Shown piece after piece: positions 16,983 through 25,517 of a stretch of DNA of 64,000 bases. A model generated the notes under the pieces. It was not told where the DNA came from. It worked only from the letters and a program-made list of their open reading frames with translations, and made no database searches. The stretch's first letter is position 1. The number at the start of each line of letters is the position of its first letter. The stretch spans positions 62,001-126,000 of the forward strand of contig JAFQCG010000003.1 in NCBI GenBank assembly GCA_017416535.1, read 5' to 3'. The position numbers were made by a program, and so were the translations under genes. This DNA is from Bacilli bacterium. GTDB taxonomy: Bacteria; Bacillota_I; Bacilli_A; RF39; UBA660.

Positions 16983-17618
16983 ATGAATAAAGCACGAAAA
17001 GTAATAGAATTTTATACTCTAACTAATGTATTAAAAAATACAATAAGAAAAGGCTGGCTAAATTGGCATGTTAAAGCAGAAAGAATAGAAACAGTAGCAG
17101 AACATGTATATGCAACACAAATGCTAGCTTTAGCTATGTATTCAGAATATAAATATGATATTGATATTAAAAAAGTTATTTATATGTTAGCGATACATGA
17201 ATTAGAAGAAACTATAATTGGAGACTTAACTTTTAAAGATATAGATAAAAAAGAAAAAGAAAAAATAGGTCATGAGGCAGTAGAAAAAATATTAAATGGA
17301 CTTATTCTAGGTGAAGAAATAAAACAAATAATATATGAATTTGATGAAAGAAAAACAAAAGAGGCATTGTTTGCATATCACTGTGATAAATTAGAGTGTG
17401 ACTTACAATGCAAACTTTATGATGAAGCACATTACGTAGACCCAAAAGATCAACTTGAAAGTGACAAACATAATCCAGAAGCTTTTAGAAAAATTTTAAA
17501 TGGTGAGATAACTTGGTCATATTCTTGGATGAATCACGATAGACCTTTATTTAAAGAAGATAAAAATTTTGAAGAAGTATTAGATTATGCTATAGAAAAT
17601 GAAATAACAAACAACTAA
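16983..17618 (+). CDS. HD-domain hydrolase (YfbR/HDDC2-like)
   Basis: Soluble 211-residue protein similar to 5'-deoxynucleotidase-type HD hydrolases. VAEHVYATQM supplies the first His, and AIHELEETIIGDLT is in the place where the family normally has HD..E...GD; CDKLECD supplies the distal Asp. The diagnostic HD doublet therefore reads HE, a conservative D-to-E change at a metal ligand. AAGGAGTG precedes ATG 16983. The TPR gene follows 15 bases after its stop, so the two are probably co-transcribed. Substrate unproven. Confidence 0.8.
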   Translation: MNKARKVIEFYTLTNVLKNTIRKGWLNWHVKAERIETVAEHVYATQMLALAMYSEYKYDIDIKKVIYMLAIHELEETIIGDLTFKDIDKKEKEKIGHEAVEKILNGLILGEEIKQIIYEFDERKTKEALFAYHCDKLECDLQCKLYDEAHYVDPKDQLESDKHNPEAFRKILNGEITWSYSWMNHDRPLFKEDKNFEEVLDYAIENEITNN

Positions 17619-17633
17619 AATTGAGGTGTAATG

Positions 17634-19166
17634 ATGAGCAAGAAAAAATCAAATGGTATAAAGAAAAGACAAAATAAACTTAATCATATTAGGAATCTTA
17701 TTGAAGAACAAAATTATAAAAGAGCCTTATATGAAGTTGTTAATTATGTAAATACATATCCAGATGATACATTAGGGCATTACCTATATGGAAAATTATT
17801 ACTAAGAAAAAACGAGTTACAAGAAGCTCGTAAGCAATTTCAACTAGTAATAGAATATCAAGATGAAAATGAAGTTAAGTCCTTAATGAATCTTGCTACA
17901 ATAGCTCGCCGTGAAGGTGATCCTGAAGAAGCGATAAAATATTATAAAAAAGTAATTGAAGATAGTAATTATTCAGATATATATGCGATAAATGTTCTTG
18001 CTCACTTATATAGATATGAAAAAAAGTCACAAGAAGCAGTTGATTTACTATTCAATTGTGAAGAATACCCAGAACTAGCTAAAGAACTAGCTAAAAATTT
18101 ATCAATAATAGGTAGAAATAAAGAAGCGCTTATTGTTCTAGAGAGATATCCAACTGCAACTAGAATTGAAGAAAGAGATATGTCTTTAAATAAAGGAAGA
18201 ATTGCTTTTGCTAATGATGAATATGAAAAAGCAATGTTTTATTACGAAGATGCAAAAGATGGTGATGAAAAAGATTCTATTTATTATAAAGCTATATATG
18301 AAGAAATAAAACTATCAATTGCTTATGATAAATATCCCGAAGCAATATCTATGTGTGAAGAATTATTATCAATTAATAATCACTTCAATGGAGAGATATA
18401 TTTATTACTTGGAATTGCTAAACAGCAAGTAAAAAAATATCAAGAAGCATATGATTGTTATTTAAAAGCAGCCGAACTAGCAACAGATAGAGATATACGT
18501 GCTCAAAGTTATTATTCTGCAGGAAGTCTAGACTTTGCTAGAGGTAAATTATCATTAGCAGAAACACATTTCAAAAGAAGTATTACTAATTCCCGTGAAA
18601 TATCAGAATTAACATATACTAAATTGATTGGTGTTTTACTTAGACAAGAAAAGTATAGTGAAGTTTTGAAATACATTTCTAGATTGAAAAAAGCCATTCC
18701 ACATAAATGGTCTGATTCACCAGTTGAATATGTAGAAATGATAGTCAATAAGAGATTAGGAAAAAAACTTCCACAAAGAGATACTTGCTCGTATACTGAA
18801 AGACAAATAATCAGGTATAAAGAAAAAGAAGCAATTGCTCATATCGAATCTCATCATAAGGGTGAAAGTAAAACAAGAGGTAACTTTGCTAAAGATATTA
18901 ATATAGAAGTATTATATTATGACATAAGAAGCAGACTAAATGAAAATGATTTAGTTAATGAAGATGCAATGGATATATATGAAATAGACTATCGCAATGC
19001 TGGTTATGATTTGGAAAATAATCTAGTACATACAATAAGAGTTGTAGTATTTCCAAGTACTAGAAATATTTTAACAATGTATCCAGGATGCCGAGCAACA
19101 GTTCCAAAGAAGGGTGAATTCAAAAAAGAAACTCAAAAAGTTATGAAAAAATCCCCACAAAAATAA
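17634..19166 (+). CDS. Tetratricopeptide-repeat protein
   Basis: About 510 residues with successive TPR-like helical pairs through most of the length, e.g. LGHYLYGKLLLRKNELQEAR, PEEAIKYYKKVIED, YQEAYDCYLKAAELA and GKLSLAETHFKRSI. The N-terminus is very basic (KKKSNGIKKRQNK), so nucleic-acid or ribosome contact is possible. The C-terminal ~130 residues leave the TPR pattern and end with a basic tail. No signal peptide. ATG 17634 fits GAGGTG better than ATG 17631. Specific role unknown; a protein-interaction scaffold. Confidence 0.85.
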   Translation: MSKKKSNGIKKRQNKLNHIRNLIEEQNYKRALYEVVNYVNTYPDDTLGHYLYGKLLLRKNELQEARKQFQLVIEYQDENEVKSLMNLATIARREGDPEEAIKYYKKVIEDSNYSDIYAINVLAHLYRYEKKSQEAVDLLFNCEEYPELAKELAKNLSIIGRNKEALIVLERYPTATRIEERDMSLNKGRIAFANDEYEKAMFYYEDAKDGDEKDSIYYKAIYEEIKLSIAYDKYPEAISMCEELLSINNHFNGEIYLLLGIAKQQVKKYQEAYDCYLKAAELATDRDIRAQSYYSAGSLDFARGKLSLAETHFKRSITNSREISELTYTKLIGVLLRQEKYSEVLKYISRLKKAIPHKWSDSPVEYVEMIVNKRLGKKLPQRDTCSYTERQIIRYKEKEAIAHIESHHKGESKTRGNFAKDINIEVLYYDIRSRLNENDLVNEDAMDIYEIDYRNAGYDLENNLVHTIRVVVFPSTRNILTMYPGCRATVPKKGEFKKETQKVMKKSPQK

Positions 19167-19195
19167 AATGTGTAAAGTAAAAAATATTAAAACAT

Positions 19196-19228
19196 AAATA
19201 AGTCAACACTTTTGACTTATTTTTTTTT
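19196..19228 (+). terminator. Intrinsic terminator before the division cluster
   Basis: AAATAAGTCAA-CACTT-TTGACTTATTT 11-bp stem followed by T run. Confidence 0.9.
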
Positions 19229-19269
19229 GTAAACGACTGTAAAATTATAAATAAAAATTATTTTCTTTC

Positions 19270-19298
19270 TTTACTTTTTTATTCCATTTATGTAATAT
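19270..19298 (+). promoter_or_regulatory. Probable promoter of the division (mraZ) operon
   Basis: TTTACT (19270-19275) and TAATAT (19293-19298) with 17-base spacing, immediately upstream of the repeated GTGG boxes. Confidence 0.5.
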
Positions 19299-19310
19299 TA
19301 TAGTTAAGTA

Positions 19311-19334
19311 GTGGTTGATAGTGGTGAAAAGTGG
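19311..19334 (+). promoter_or_regulatory. MraZ operator: three GTGG boxes at 10-base spacing
   Basis: GTGG occurs at 19311, 19321 and 19331, each separated by six bases (TTGATA, TGAAAA). Regularly spaced GTGG/TGGGA-type repeats upstream of mraZ are the known binding sites of MraZ, which represses its own operon in E. coli and Mollicutes. The last box runs into the GTGGGGGA ribosome site of mraZ, so bound MraZ could affect both transcription and translation. Confidence 0.8.
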
Positions 19335-19343
19335 GGGATATTT

Positions 19344-19781
19344 ATGTTTATGGGTGAATATCATCATACTATTGATGAAAAAGGAAGAATTATAATTCCT
19401 TCTAAGTTCCGTGAAGACTTAGGAGAAAAGTTTATTATCACAAGAGGAATTGAAAATTGTCTTTTTGTGTATTCTTTGTCTTCTTGGGAAAAAATCACCA
19501 ATAAATTAGAATCCTTACCATTCACTAAAAAAGATGCAAGACAATTTGTTCGTTTCTTTCTATCTGGAGCTACTACAGCAGAATTCGATAAGCAAGGCCG
19601 TGTCAACGTTACCTCCCCATTAATTTCCTATGCCGACCTACAAAAAGATTGTGTGGTTATTGGTACAGGAGACCGGTTAGAGATATGGTCCCAAGAGAAT
19701 TGGAATGCATTCTTCGAATCTGCATCAAGCAACATGTCAGATATAGCCGAAAATTTATTTAACGAGAGCGTGAACATATGA
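19344..19781 (+). CDS. mraZ: Transcriptional regulator MraZ
   Basis: DNA-binding AbrB-fold repressor of the division/cell-wall operon; forms ring oligomers on repeated GTGG boxes. Two SpoVT/AbrB-like repeats are visible: FMGEYHHTIDEKGRIIIPSK and EFDKQGRVNVTSPL, each with the DxxGR signature. The start is ATG 19344 (MFMGEYHH...), the canonical N-terminus; a GTG further upstream at 19311 lies inside the operator and is unlikely. The stop overlaps the rsmH start (ATGA), indicating coupling. Confidence 0.95.
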   Translation: MFMGEYHHTIDEKGRIIIPSKFREDLGEKFIITRGIENCLFVYSLSSWEKITNKLESLPFTKKDARQFVRFFLSGATTAEFDKQGRVNVTSPLISYADLQKDCVVIGTGDRLEIWSQENWNAFFESASSNMSDIAENLFNESVNI

Positions 19782-20710
19782 AAGAAAAACATATAAGTGT
19801 ATTGCTAGAGGAATCTATTTCTTCCCTTAATTTAAAAGACGATAGTATTATAGTAGATTGCACTTTAGGCTATGGAGGACACAGTAGTAACATCTTGGCT
19901 AGAATAAAAAAGGGGTTTTTATTCGCCTTTGACCAAGATAGTGAAGCAATTCGGCATAGTACCGACCGATTAAATGCGGTTGGTACTAACTTCACTATCA
20001 TTAAGAGCAACTTTGTTCATTTAAAGGAAAAACTACAAGAACTTGATGTAGAAAAAGTTGATGGTGTATTATTTGACCTAGGAGTATCATCTCCACAACT
20101 TGATGAGAAAGAAAGAGGTTTTTCTTATCATGAAGATGCAAGACTTGACATGCGAATGGATAGAGAAAATCCATTATCTGCTTACGAAGTAGTTAATAAT
20201 TATTCAAAAGAAGAATTATCCCGTATATTTTATAAATATGGTGAAGATAAATTTTCAAATAACATTGCTAAAAAAATAGTGGAATATCGTGCTACAAAAC
20301 CAATTGAAACAACATTGGAATTGGTTGAAATAATTAAAACAGCAGTTCCAATGAAGTTTAGAATTGATAAACATCCAGCGAGACAAATATTTCAAGCAAT
20401 ACGTATTGAAGTAAATAAAGAGCTAGATGTTATAGAACCTGCTTTAGAACAAGCATTATCAATTTTAAAAGTAGGTGGAAGAGTAGCAGTAATAACATTC
20501 CATTCATTAGAAGATAGACTAGTAAAAAATTTCTTTAAAGAAAAATGTGCTATAGATGAAAGATTAAAAGGAATGCCTAACATTCCAGAAGAATATTTGC
20601 CGGACTTTAAATTAGTAGTAAATAAAGCTATAAGTCCATCAGATGAAGAATTAGAAAATAATCCTAGAGCAAGAAGTGCCAAACTTCGCGTAATAGAAAG
20701 AATAAAATAA
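19778..20710 (+). CDS. rsmH: 16S rRNA (cytosine1402-N4)-methyltransferase
   Basis: Methylates N4 of C1402 in 16S rRNA using SAM. Motifs: HISVLLEES, DCTLGYGGHSSNIL (SAM-binding), VDGVLFDLGVSSPQLDE, GFSYHEDARLDMRMD, and the C-terminal ITFHSLEDRLVK. Length (310 aa) is typical. It overlaps mraZ by four bases, the conserved mraZ-rsmH pairing. Confidence 0.97.
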   Translation: MKEKHISVLLEESISSLNLKDDSIIVDCTLGYGGHSSNILARIKKGFLFAFDQDSEAIRHSTDRLNAVGTNFTIIKSNFVHLKEKLQELDVEKVDGVLFDLGVSSPQLDEKERGFSYHEDARLDMRMDRENPLSAYEVVNNYSKEELSRIFYKYGEDKFSNNIAKKIVEYRATKPIETTLELVEIIKTAVPMKFRIDKHPARQIFQAIRIEVNKELDVIEPALEQALSILKVGGRVAVITFHSLEDRLVKNFFKEKCAIDERLKGMPNIPEEYLPDFKLVVNKAISPSDEELENNPRARSAKLRVIERIK

Positions 20711-20729
20711 GAAGAAAGAGGGTGATACC

Positions 20730-21026
20730 GTGAGAAAAGTAAAAAAGAGATTAAAAATGTCTAAATTTGAAAGATTACTTTATACATTAGCACTTTTCTT
20801 ACTAGTTATCTCCCCAGTTTCAATTGTCTTTTCAAAAGCAACTCTTTCAAAAGTAAACTTCGAAGTTGAAAAACAAAAGAAAGAAATTGAAGAACAAGAG
20901 AAAGTTAATGAAAGTATAGCTATGACAATTGATGAGTTAGCTTCCCTTACAAAAATCCAAGAAGTTGCAGAGAAACAAGGGTTAAGTTATAATAATAATA
21001 ATATTAAGACTGTAACTGAAGACTAG
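20730..21026 (+). CDS. ftsL: Cell division protein FtsL
   Basis: Small bitopic membrane protein (98 aa): basic N-terminus, one TM helix (LLYTLALFLLVISPVSIVFS), then a coiled coil (FEVEKQKKEIEEQEKVNES), which is the FtsL/DivIC layout. Its place between rsmH and the class B PBP is the conserved position of ftsL. The GTG start follows GAAAGAGGGTG. It acts at the septum with DivIB/DivIC, neither of which is in the window. Confidence 0.88.
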   Translation: MRKVKKRLKMSKFERLLYTLALFLLVISPVSIVFSKATLSKVNFEVEKQKKEIEEQEKVNESIAMTIDELASLTKIQEVAEKQGLSYNNNNIKTVTED

Positions 21027-21039
21027 GAAGTGGTTCAAA

Positions 21040-23196
21040 TTGAAAAAAAAGAAGAAGAGAAATAACATACATTATTCAGTAATAATTGTAGTGGGAGCTC
21101 TTCTTCTTTTTGTGTTGATGATAGGAAGAGTAACACAACTTGCATTATCAGAAGAAATAGATGGAATAGACCTACAAGCTCTTGCAAGTAAAAGAACAAC
21201 AAGAACAGAGACTATTCAAGCAAAAAGAGGAAACATCTATTCAAGTGATGGAGACATACTAGCAGAAAATGTTTCATCTTATAAACTAATTGCCTATCTA
21301 GATGAAAAACGTACAACTAAAGAGTCAAATCCTCAACATGTTGTAGATAAAGAAAAAACAGCCAAAGAACTTGCACCAATTCTAGGAATGGATGAAGAAA
21401 AAATATTAAAATACTTAAGTAAAGAAAATGTATATCAAACAGAGTTTGGTTCTAAAGGAAAAGGTTTAACTGAATTAGTTAAAAATAAAATAGAAGATTT
21501 AAATCTACCAGGATTAGACTTCATCGAAACATATAAAAGATATTATCCCAAAGGACAATTTGCATCATATGTTTTAGGTTATGCAAAATCATCATCAGAA
21601 GATGAGGATAACATAGTAGGAGAAATGGGGATTGAAAAACAATTTGATTCTATTTTAAAAGGTACAGATGGTTATATTAAATATCAAAAAGACCTAAAAG
21701 GATATCAAATAGCAGGAACACCTGTAGTAACAGAGCCTGCAATACAAGGAAAAAATATATATTTGACAATAGATAGTAATATCCAATTTTTTGTAGAACA
21801 AGCATTAAATAAAGCAGCATCATCCTATAGTTTTGATTGGTATACATTTACAATAGCTGATGCTAAAACAGGAGCAATCCTTGCAACAGCAAATGCACCA
21901 TCATTTGATCCGAATACAAGAAATATAAAGAATTATTTAGATGTATTAGTATCATCACCATATGAACCAGGTTCAACTATGAAAACATTTACATATATGG
22001 CTGCAATGGAAAATGATGTTTATGATGGAACAGAAAAATATACATCAGGAACATATACGACAAAAGATGGAACAGTAATAGGTGACTGGAATAGAGCAGG
22101 ATGGGGAAAAATTACATTTGATAGAGGATATGCTATGAGTAGTAACGTAGCAATTATTAATATCATAAATCGTCATATGAGTAGTCTTATGTTAAGACAA
22201 TATTACAGAAAATTAGGATTTGGTAAGAAAACTGGTATTGAATTACCAAATGAAAACCCAGGAGTTGTCAACTTTAAATATGAAACAGAAGTGTTAAATG
22301 CTGGATTCGGACAAGGTATTACAACAACACCAATTCAAAATATCCAAGCAATGACAGCATTAACAAATGATGGAATGATGTTAAAACCATATGTTGTTTC
22401 TAAAATAGTAGATCCTGAAACCGGAGAAATAGTTTTAGAAAATACAAGATATGAAAAAGATAGAGTTGCGTCAACAGAAACAGTACAAAAAATGTTATCA
22501 CTAATGAATGATGCCTTAAATTCAACAGCATGGCCAACAGTTCCAGCATCATCATTTAAAATTAAAGGTGGTCAATTAATAGGAAAAACAGGTACAGCCC
22601 AAATTGCTAATACAAATGGAAGAGGATACTTAACTGGAAAGTCAGATATTATCACATCATTCTCTGGAATTTATCCAAAAGATAACCCTCAAATAATAAT
22701 GTATGCCTCAGTAAAAAGACCTCAAGGTGGTAGTCAAAAACCATTATCAAATGCAATTAAAGATGTAGTATCAAATATATCAAAATACTACGGTAATGAT
22801 GATACAAATACATCTTCAATAGAAATTGAAGATTACAAACTACCAAGTTTAATAAATAAAAAAGTAGAATCAGTAAAAACATTACTTGATGCAAATAAAA
22901 TGAAGTATCAAATCATTGGAGAAGGAGATAAAGTAATAAAACAAACTCCATCTAAGGATACAACAATTACAAATAAAGATGTTATATATTTAATCACAAA
23001 TGATGAAAAATTAAGTGTACCAAACTTAAAAGGAACATCATCAAAAGTAGCAAAAGAATTACTAGAAAAATTAGGGATAAAAGTAAAACTAGATGGAGTT
23101 GGATATGTCGAATCACAATCAATTCCACCAAAAACAGAAATTAAAAAAGGAATGGAAATGACTTTAAAATTAAAGCCAAAATTCAAAGCATCTTAA
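21040..23196 (+). CDS. pbpB: Class B penicillin-binding protein (PBP2B/SpoVD/FtsI type) with two PASTA domains
   Basis: Septal transpeptidase cross-linking peptidoglycan, anchored by an N-terminal TM helix (SVIIVVGALLLFVLMIGRV). The catalytic SxxK is in EPGSTMKTF (Ser about residue 312); SxN is in AMSSNVAII and KTG in GKTGTAQIA. Two C-terminal PASTA domains follow: KLPSLINKKVESVKTLL and LSVPNLKGTSSKVAKELL, as in PBP2B/SpoVD of Bacilli. It starts with TTG 21040. The likely SEDS partner is the FtsW at 7193-8341. Confidence 0.95.
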   Translation: MKKKKKRNNIHYSVIIVVGALLLFVLMIGRVTQLALSEEIDGIDLQALASKRTTRTETIQAKRGNIYSSDGDILAENVSSYKLIAYLDEKRTTKESNPQHVVDKEKTAKELAPILGMDEEKILKYLSKENVYQTEFGSKGKGLTELVKNKIEDLNLPGLDFIETYKRYYPKGQFASYVLGYAKSSSEDEDNIVGEMGIEKQFDSILKGTDGYIKYQKDLKGYQIAGTPVVTEPAIQGKNIYLTIDSNIQFFVEQALNKAASSYSFDWYTFTIADAKTGAILATANAPSFDPNTRNIKNYLDVLVSSPYEPGSTMKTFTYMAAMENDVYDGTEKYTSGTYTTKDGTVIGDWNRAGWGKITFDRGYAMSSNVAIINIINRHMSSLMLRQYYRKLGFGKKTGIELPNENPGVVNFKYETEVLNAGFGQGITTTPIQNIQAMTALTNDGMMLKPYVVSKIVDPETGEIVLENTRYEKDRVASTETVQKMLSLMNDALNSTAWPTVPASSFKIKGGQLIGKTGTAQIANTNGRGYLTGKSDIITSFSGIYPKDNPQIIMYASVKRPQGGSQKPLSNAIKDVVSNISKYYGNDDTNTSSIEIEDYKLPSLINKKVESVKTLLDANKMKYQIIGEGDKVIKQTPSKDTTITNKDVIYLITNDEKLSVPNLKGTSSKVAKELLEKLGIKVKLDGVGYVESQSIPPKTEIKKGMEMTLKLKPKFKAS

Positions 23197-23197
23197 A

Positions 23198-24073
23198 ATG
23201 AAAGAAAAACATAAAAATATATTACAAATAATATTAGTTTTTATACTAATAATAGGAACCCTAATATTCAAAGAAATTCCAGAATACAATAAAACAAAAG
23301 GTAGCAGCGACATCTATATTGACGTAGAAAAATATACCGATATTGTTGAAATAACAATTAATAATAAACCAAACTTCGCACTTGTAATAACAGAAAATAA
23401 GATATCAAATATACTGTTTTTTGATGAACAAGCAATGTGTTTATATAACCAAGATATTGAAGGAACATCTATTAATAAAGGAGTAAATAAAGTAATAGAA
23501 ATATTAATAGAACATGATTATTTAAAACAAGATTATTTTCTAATACTTACAAAATATAAAGGTAAATCTTATGATAAAACAAAAGAAAGTATTATTAAAT
23601 CATTAAATAGTTTTAATGCAATAGTTACACTTCAAGAGGAAAATAAAACACTAGAAGAAAAAGGCAAAGATTTAAGTATTACACAAACAGAAGAAAATGA
23701 ACTACTTAAAGAAATTGAAATATATTCAAAAAATGTAATTAGACATTATAAAAATAATGTATCAGGAACAACTCAAGTAAAACCCGAAGTAATAACAGAA
23801 CAAACATCTAGAGAATATGCAGATAATGTTTATAAGAAAATAGAAAACTATGTAAGAACAAATAATATTATTAATCAAACTAAAGAAAATCAAACTTTAG
23901 AAATAACTAAAATACCAGCAAATAATCAGGGAACTATTTTCCCAGATAAAACAAGTTGGTATTACGTCCAAGATAAAAAGGTCTATGCATATATAAGTAT
24001 TAATCATAAGAATAAAAATTATAGTTATTGCTATCAAGCATCAATTGATGATTATAAAAAGGGGAAATGTTAA
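23198..24073 (+). CDS. Anchored protein with RsgI-like extracellular domain
   Basis: A single TM near the N-terminus (NILQIILVFILIIGTLIF) is followed by an extracytoplasmic domain. Its pattern, IYIDVEKYTDIVEITINNK ... ILFFDEQA ... IEGTSINKGVNKVIEILIEH then DYLKQ, resembles the external domain of RsgI anti-sigma factors (DVNPSIEI..., LKG..LEEA...KGYL). The cytoplasmic anti-sigma part of RsgI is missing, as only about 8 residues precede the TM. It starts one base after the PBP stop and overlaps the next gene by one base (TAATG). A possible wall sensor or division accessory; assignment is by pattern only. Confidence 0.6.
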   Translation: MKEKHKNILQIILVFILIIGTLIFKEIPEYNKTKGSSDIYIDVEKYTDIVEITINNKPNFALVITENKISNILFFDEQAMCLYNQDIEGTSINKGVNKVIEILIEHDYLKQDYFLILTKYKGKSYDKTKESIIKSLNSFNAIVTLQEENKTLEEKGKDLSITQTEENELLKEIEIYSKNVIRHYKNNVSGTTQVKPEVITEQTSREYADNVYKKIENYVRTNNIINQTKENQTLEITKIPANNQGTIFPDKTSWYYVQDKKVYAYISINHKNKNYSYCYQASIDDYKKGKC

Positions 24074-24606
24074 TGAAAAAAAGTATTAATATTAGAAATT
24101 TAATAATTACTATGTTATGTATAACTATTATATTTATGGGAGTAGGATTTGCATTTCTTGCAGTTAAACTAGAAGAAAAATGTAGTGTTGAAGAAAATTT
24201 TGATGTAGTAATAACAAAAGTAGAAGCACAAACTTCAATAAAAGGAGGAAACTCCGCACCAATAGCAACTAAAGAGTTAGTTGATGATGGAAAAACAATA
24301 AAGTTTAACTTTACAATGAATAATCCTAATGATGAATTAGCTTATGAAATAACAATTAAAAATACAGGAACACTTCCTGCAAAAATCATAAGATTAGTTT
24401 CAACACCAGACTACATTAGTGATCAAAAAGCAAGTTCATCAATAGAACCGGTAGTAATAACTCATACGAAAATAAAAAATAAGATTTTAAATCCAGATGA
24501 AACAACAACAGTTAAATTAGTCATTAAATACAACATGAGTAATAACCCAAAACAAATATATATTCCATATCAACTTACAGTTCTTGCAACTAGTAAAAAT
24601 AAATGA
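24073..24606 (+). CDS. Secreted SipW/TasA-like domain protein in the division operon
   Basis: The N-terminus has a hydrophobic helix (NLIITMLCITIIFMGVGFAFLAV). A beta-rich domain follows with DDGKTIKFNFTMNNPNDELA and YEITIKNTGTLPAKI, the 'native-like IKNTG' sandwich pattern found in SipW-dependent camelysin/TasA-type proteins. The start is ATG 24073, which overlaps the upstream TAA (TAATG), with AAAGGGG eight bases before it. This links the division operon with the SipW-type surface family of the 33-54 kb region. No wall anchor is visible; probably membrane-tethered or cleaved and released. Confidence 0.65.
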   Translation: MKKSINIRNLIITMLCITIIFMGVGFAFLAVKLEEKCSVEENFDVVITKVEAQTSIKGGNSAPIATKELVDDGKTIKFNFTMNNPNDELAYEITIKNTGTLPAKIIRLVSTPDYISDQKASSSIEPVVITHTKIKNKILNPDETTTVKLVIKYNMSNNPKQIYIPYQLTVLATSKNK

Positions 24607-24645
24607 TAAACTAAAGTTAAAGATAAAGTAAGAAGGGAAAATAAT

Positions 24646-25155
24646 ATGAAAAAAGAAGTTTCAAAAAAGAAAACTACAAAGAAAACAATACAAAAACAAG
24701 ATAAAGCATTAATCATTACATTTGTTGGATTAATAGTATTAGTAATTGCCTTAGCAATAGTTGCTTTAAATATGAAAACAATTACTGACAGAGAAAAAGC
24801 TAATATAGTAATTCCAATTCTTGAAGAAAATTCTGAAAATGTAATTAGTATTGAATTAAATGATATGGTAAAAGAAGATGTTAAAGAATATATCTTCGTT
24901 GTATCAAATTTCAAAGACAAAGAAATTCTAAAAAAATCTATTGAATATGATGTAGATGTAACGCCTACAGAAAACACAACTGTTAAGGTATATAAAAACT
25001 CATCAAATGATAATTTATTAACAGAAGATGATTTATTAATTGAAAATAATAAATTTAAAGCTAAGAACAAAACAGAAGATACATATAAAGTTGTAATAAC
25101 AGCAAAAGAAAAACCTGCAGAAACAGAAAAAATAACAATAAAAATCAATAGTTAG
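24646..25155 (+). CDS. Small membrane-anchored secreted protein, unknown
   Basis: 169 residues: a Lys/Thr-rich cytoplasmic head (KKEVSKKKTTKKTIQKQ), one TM helix (LIITFVGLIVLVIALAIVAL) and an extracytoplasmic beta-rich acidic domain ending in TAKEKPAETEKITIKINS. The domain looks like a single immunoglobulin-like or TasA-like unit, but no family motif is firm. It is the last gene before a terminator, so probably the end of the division transcription unit. Confidence 0.65.
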   Translation: MKKEVSKKKTTKKTIQKQDKALIITFVGLIVLVIALAIVALNMKTITDREKANIVIPILEENSENVISIELNDMVKEDVKEYIFVVSNFKDKEILKKSIEYDVDVTPTENTTVKVYKNSSNDNLLTEDDLLIENNKFKAKNKTEDTYKVVITAKEKPAETEKITIKINS

Positions 25156-25183
25156 AAAAGGTCAAATAAATTGACTTTTTTTT
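25156..25183 (+). terminator. Intrinsic terminator of the division operon
   Basis: GTCAA-ATAAA-TTGAC stem extended by A4/T4 and followed by a run of T. Confidence 0.8.
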
Positions 25184-25233
25184 CTTTAAATGATAATATT
25201 TTACTATATGGTAAAAATAGGAGTGAGGCTACG

Positions 25234-25500
25234 ATGAAAGAAGAAAAAATTGTTATTAATAAAAATGGTAAAGATATAGAATGTGACGTCTTATTCACCT
25301 TTGATTCAGAAGATACAAATAAAGCATATATCGGATATACAGATCATAGTATTGCAGCCAATGGACGTAAAAATATTTATGTTTCAGCATTTGATCCAGT
25401 ATTAGGATACGGTCAATTAGAAGATATAACATCAGAAGAAGAAATTGCAATGGTTCGTGATGTTTTAGCAGAAATTGATAGACAAAGTAGAGAAGATTAG
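25234..25500 (+). CDS. DUF1292 (YrzB-like) protein
   Basis: Small acidic soluble protein (88 aa) matching the DUF1292 family: DVLFTFDSEDTNKAYIGYTD, KNIYVSAF and a C-terminal acidic helix. Family function unknown; in Bacilli yrzB lies with ruvX and yrzL, which are not present here. ATG 25234 is preceded by AGGAGTGAGG; an upstream in-frame ATG at 25171 overlaps the terminator and is unlikely. The next gene starts 18 bases after its stop, suggesting an operon. Confidence 0.85.
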   Translation: MKEEKIVINKNGKDIECDVLFTFDSEDTNKAYIGYTDHSIAANGRKNIYVSAFDPVLGYGQLEDITSEEEIAMVRDVLAEIDRQSRED

Positions 25501-25517
25501 AGATAGAGGTGAGTAGT

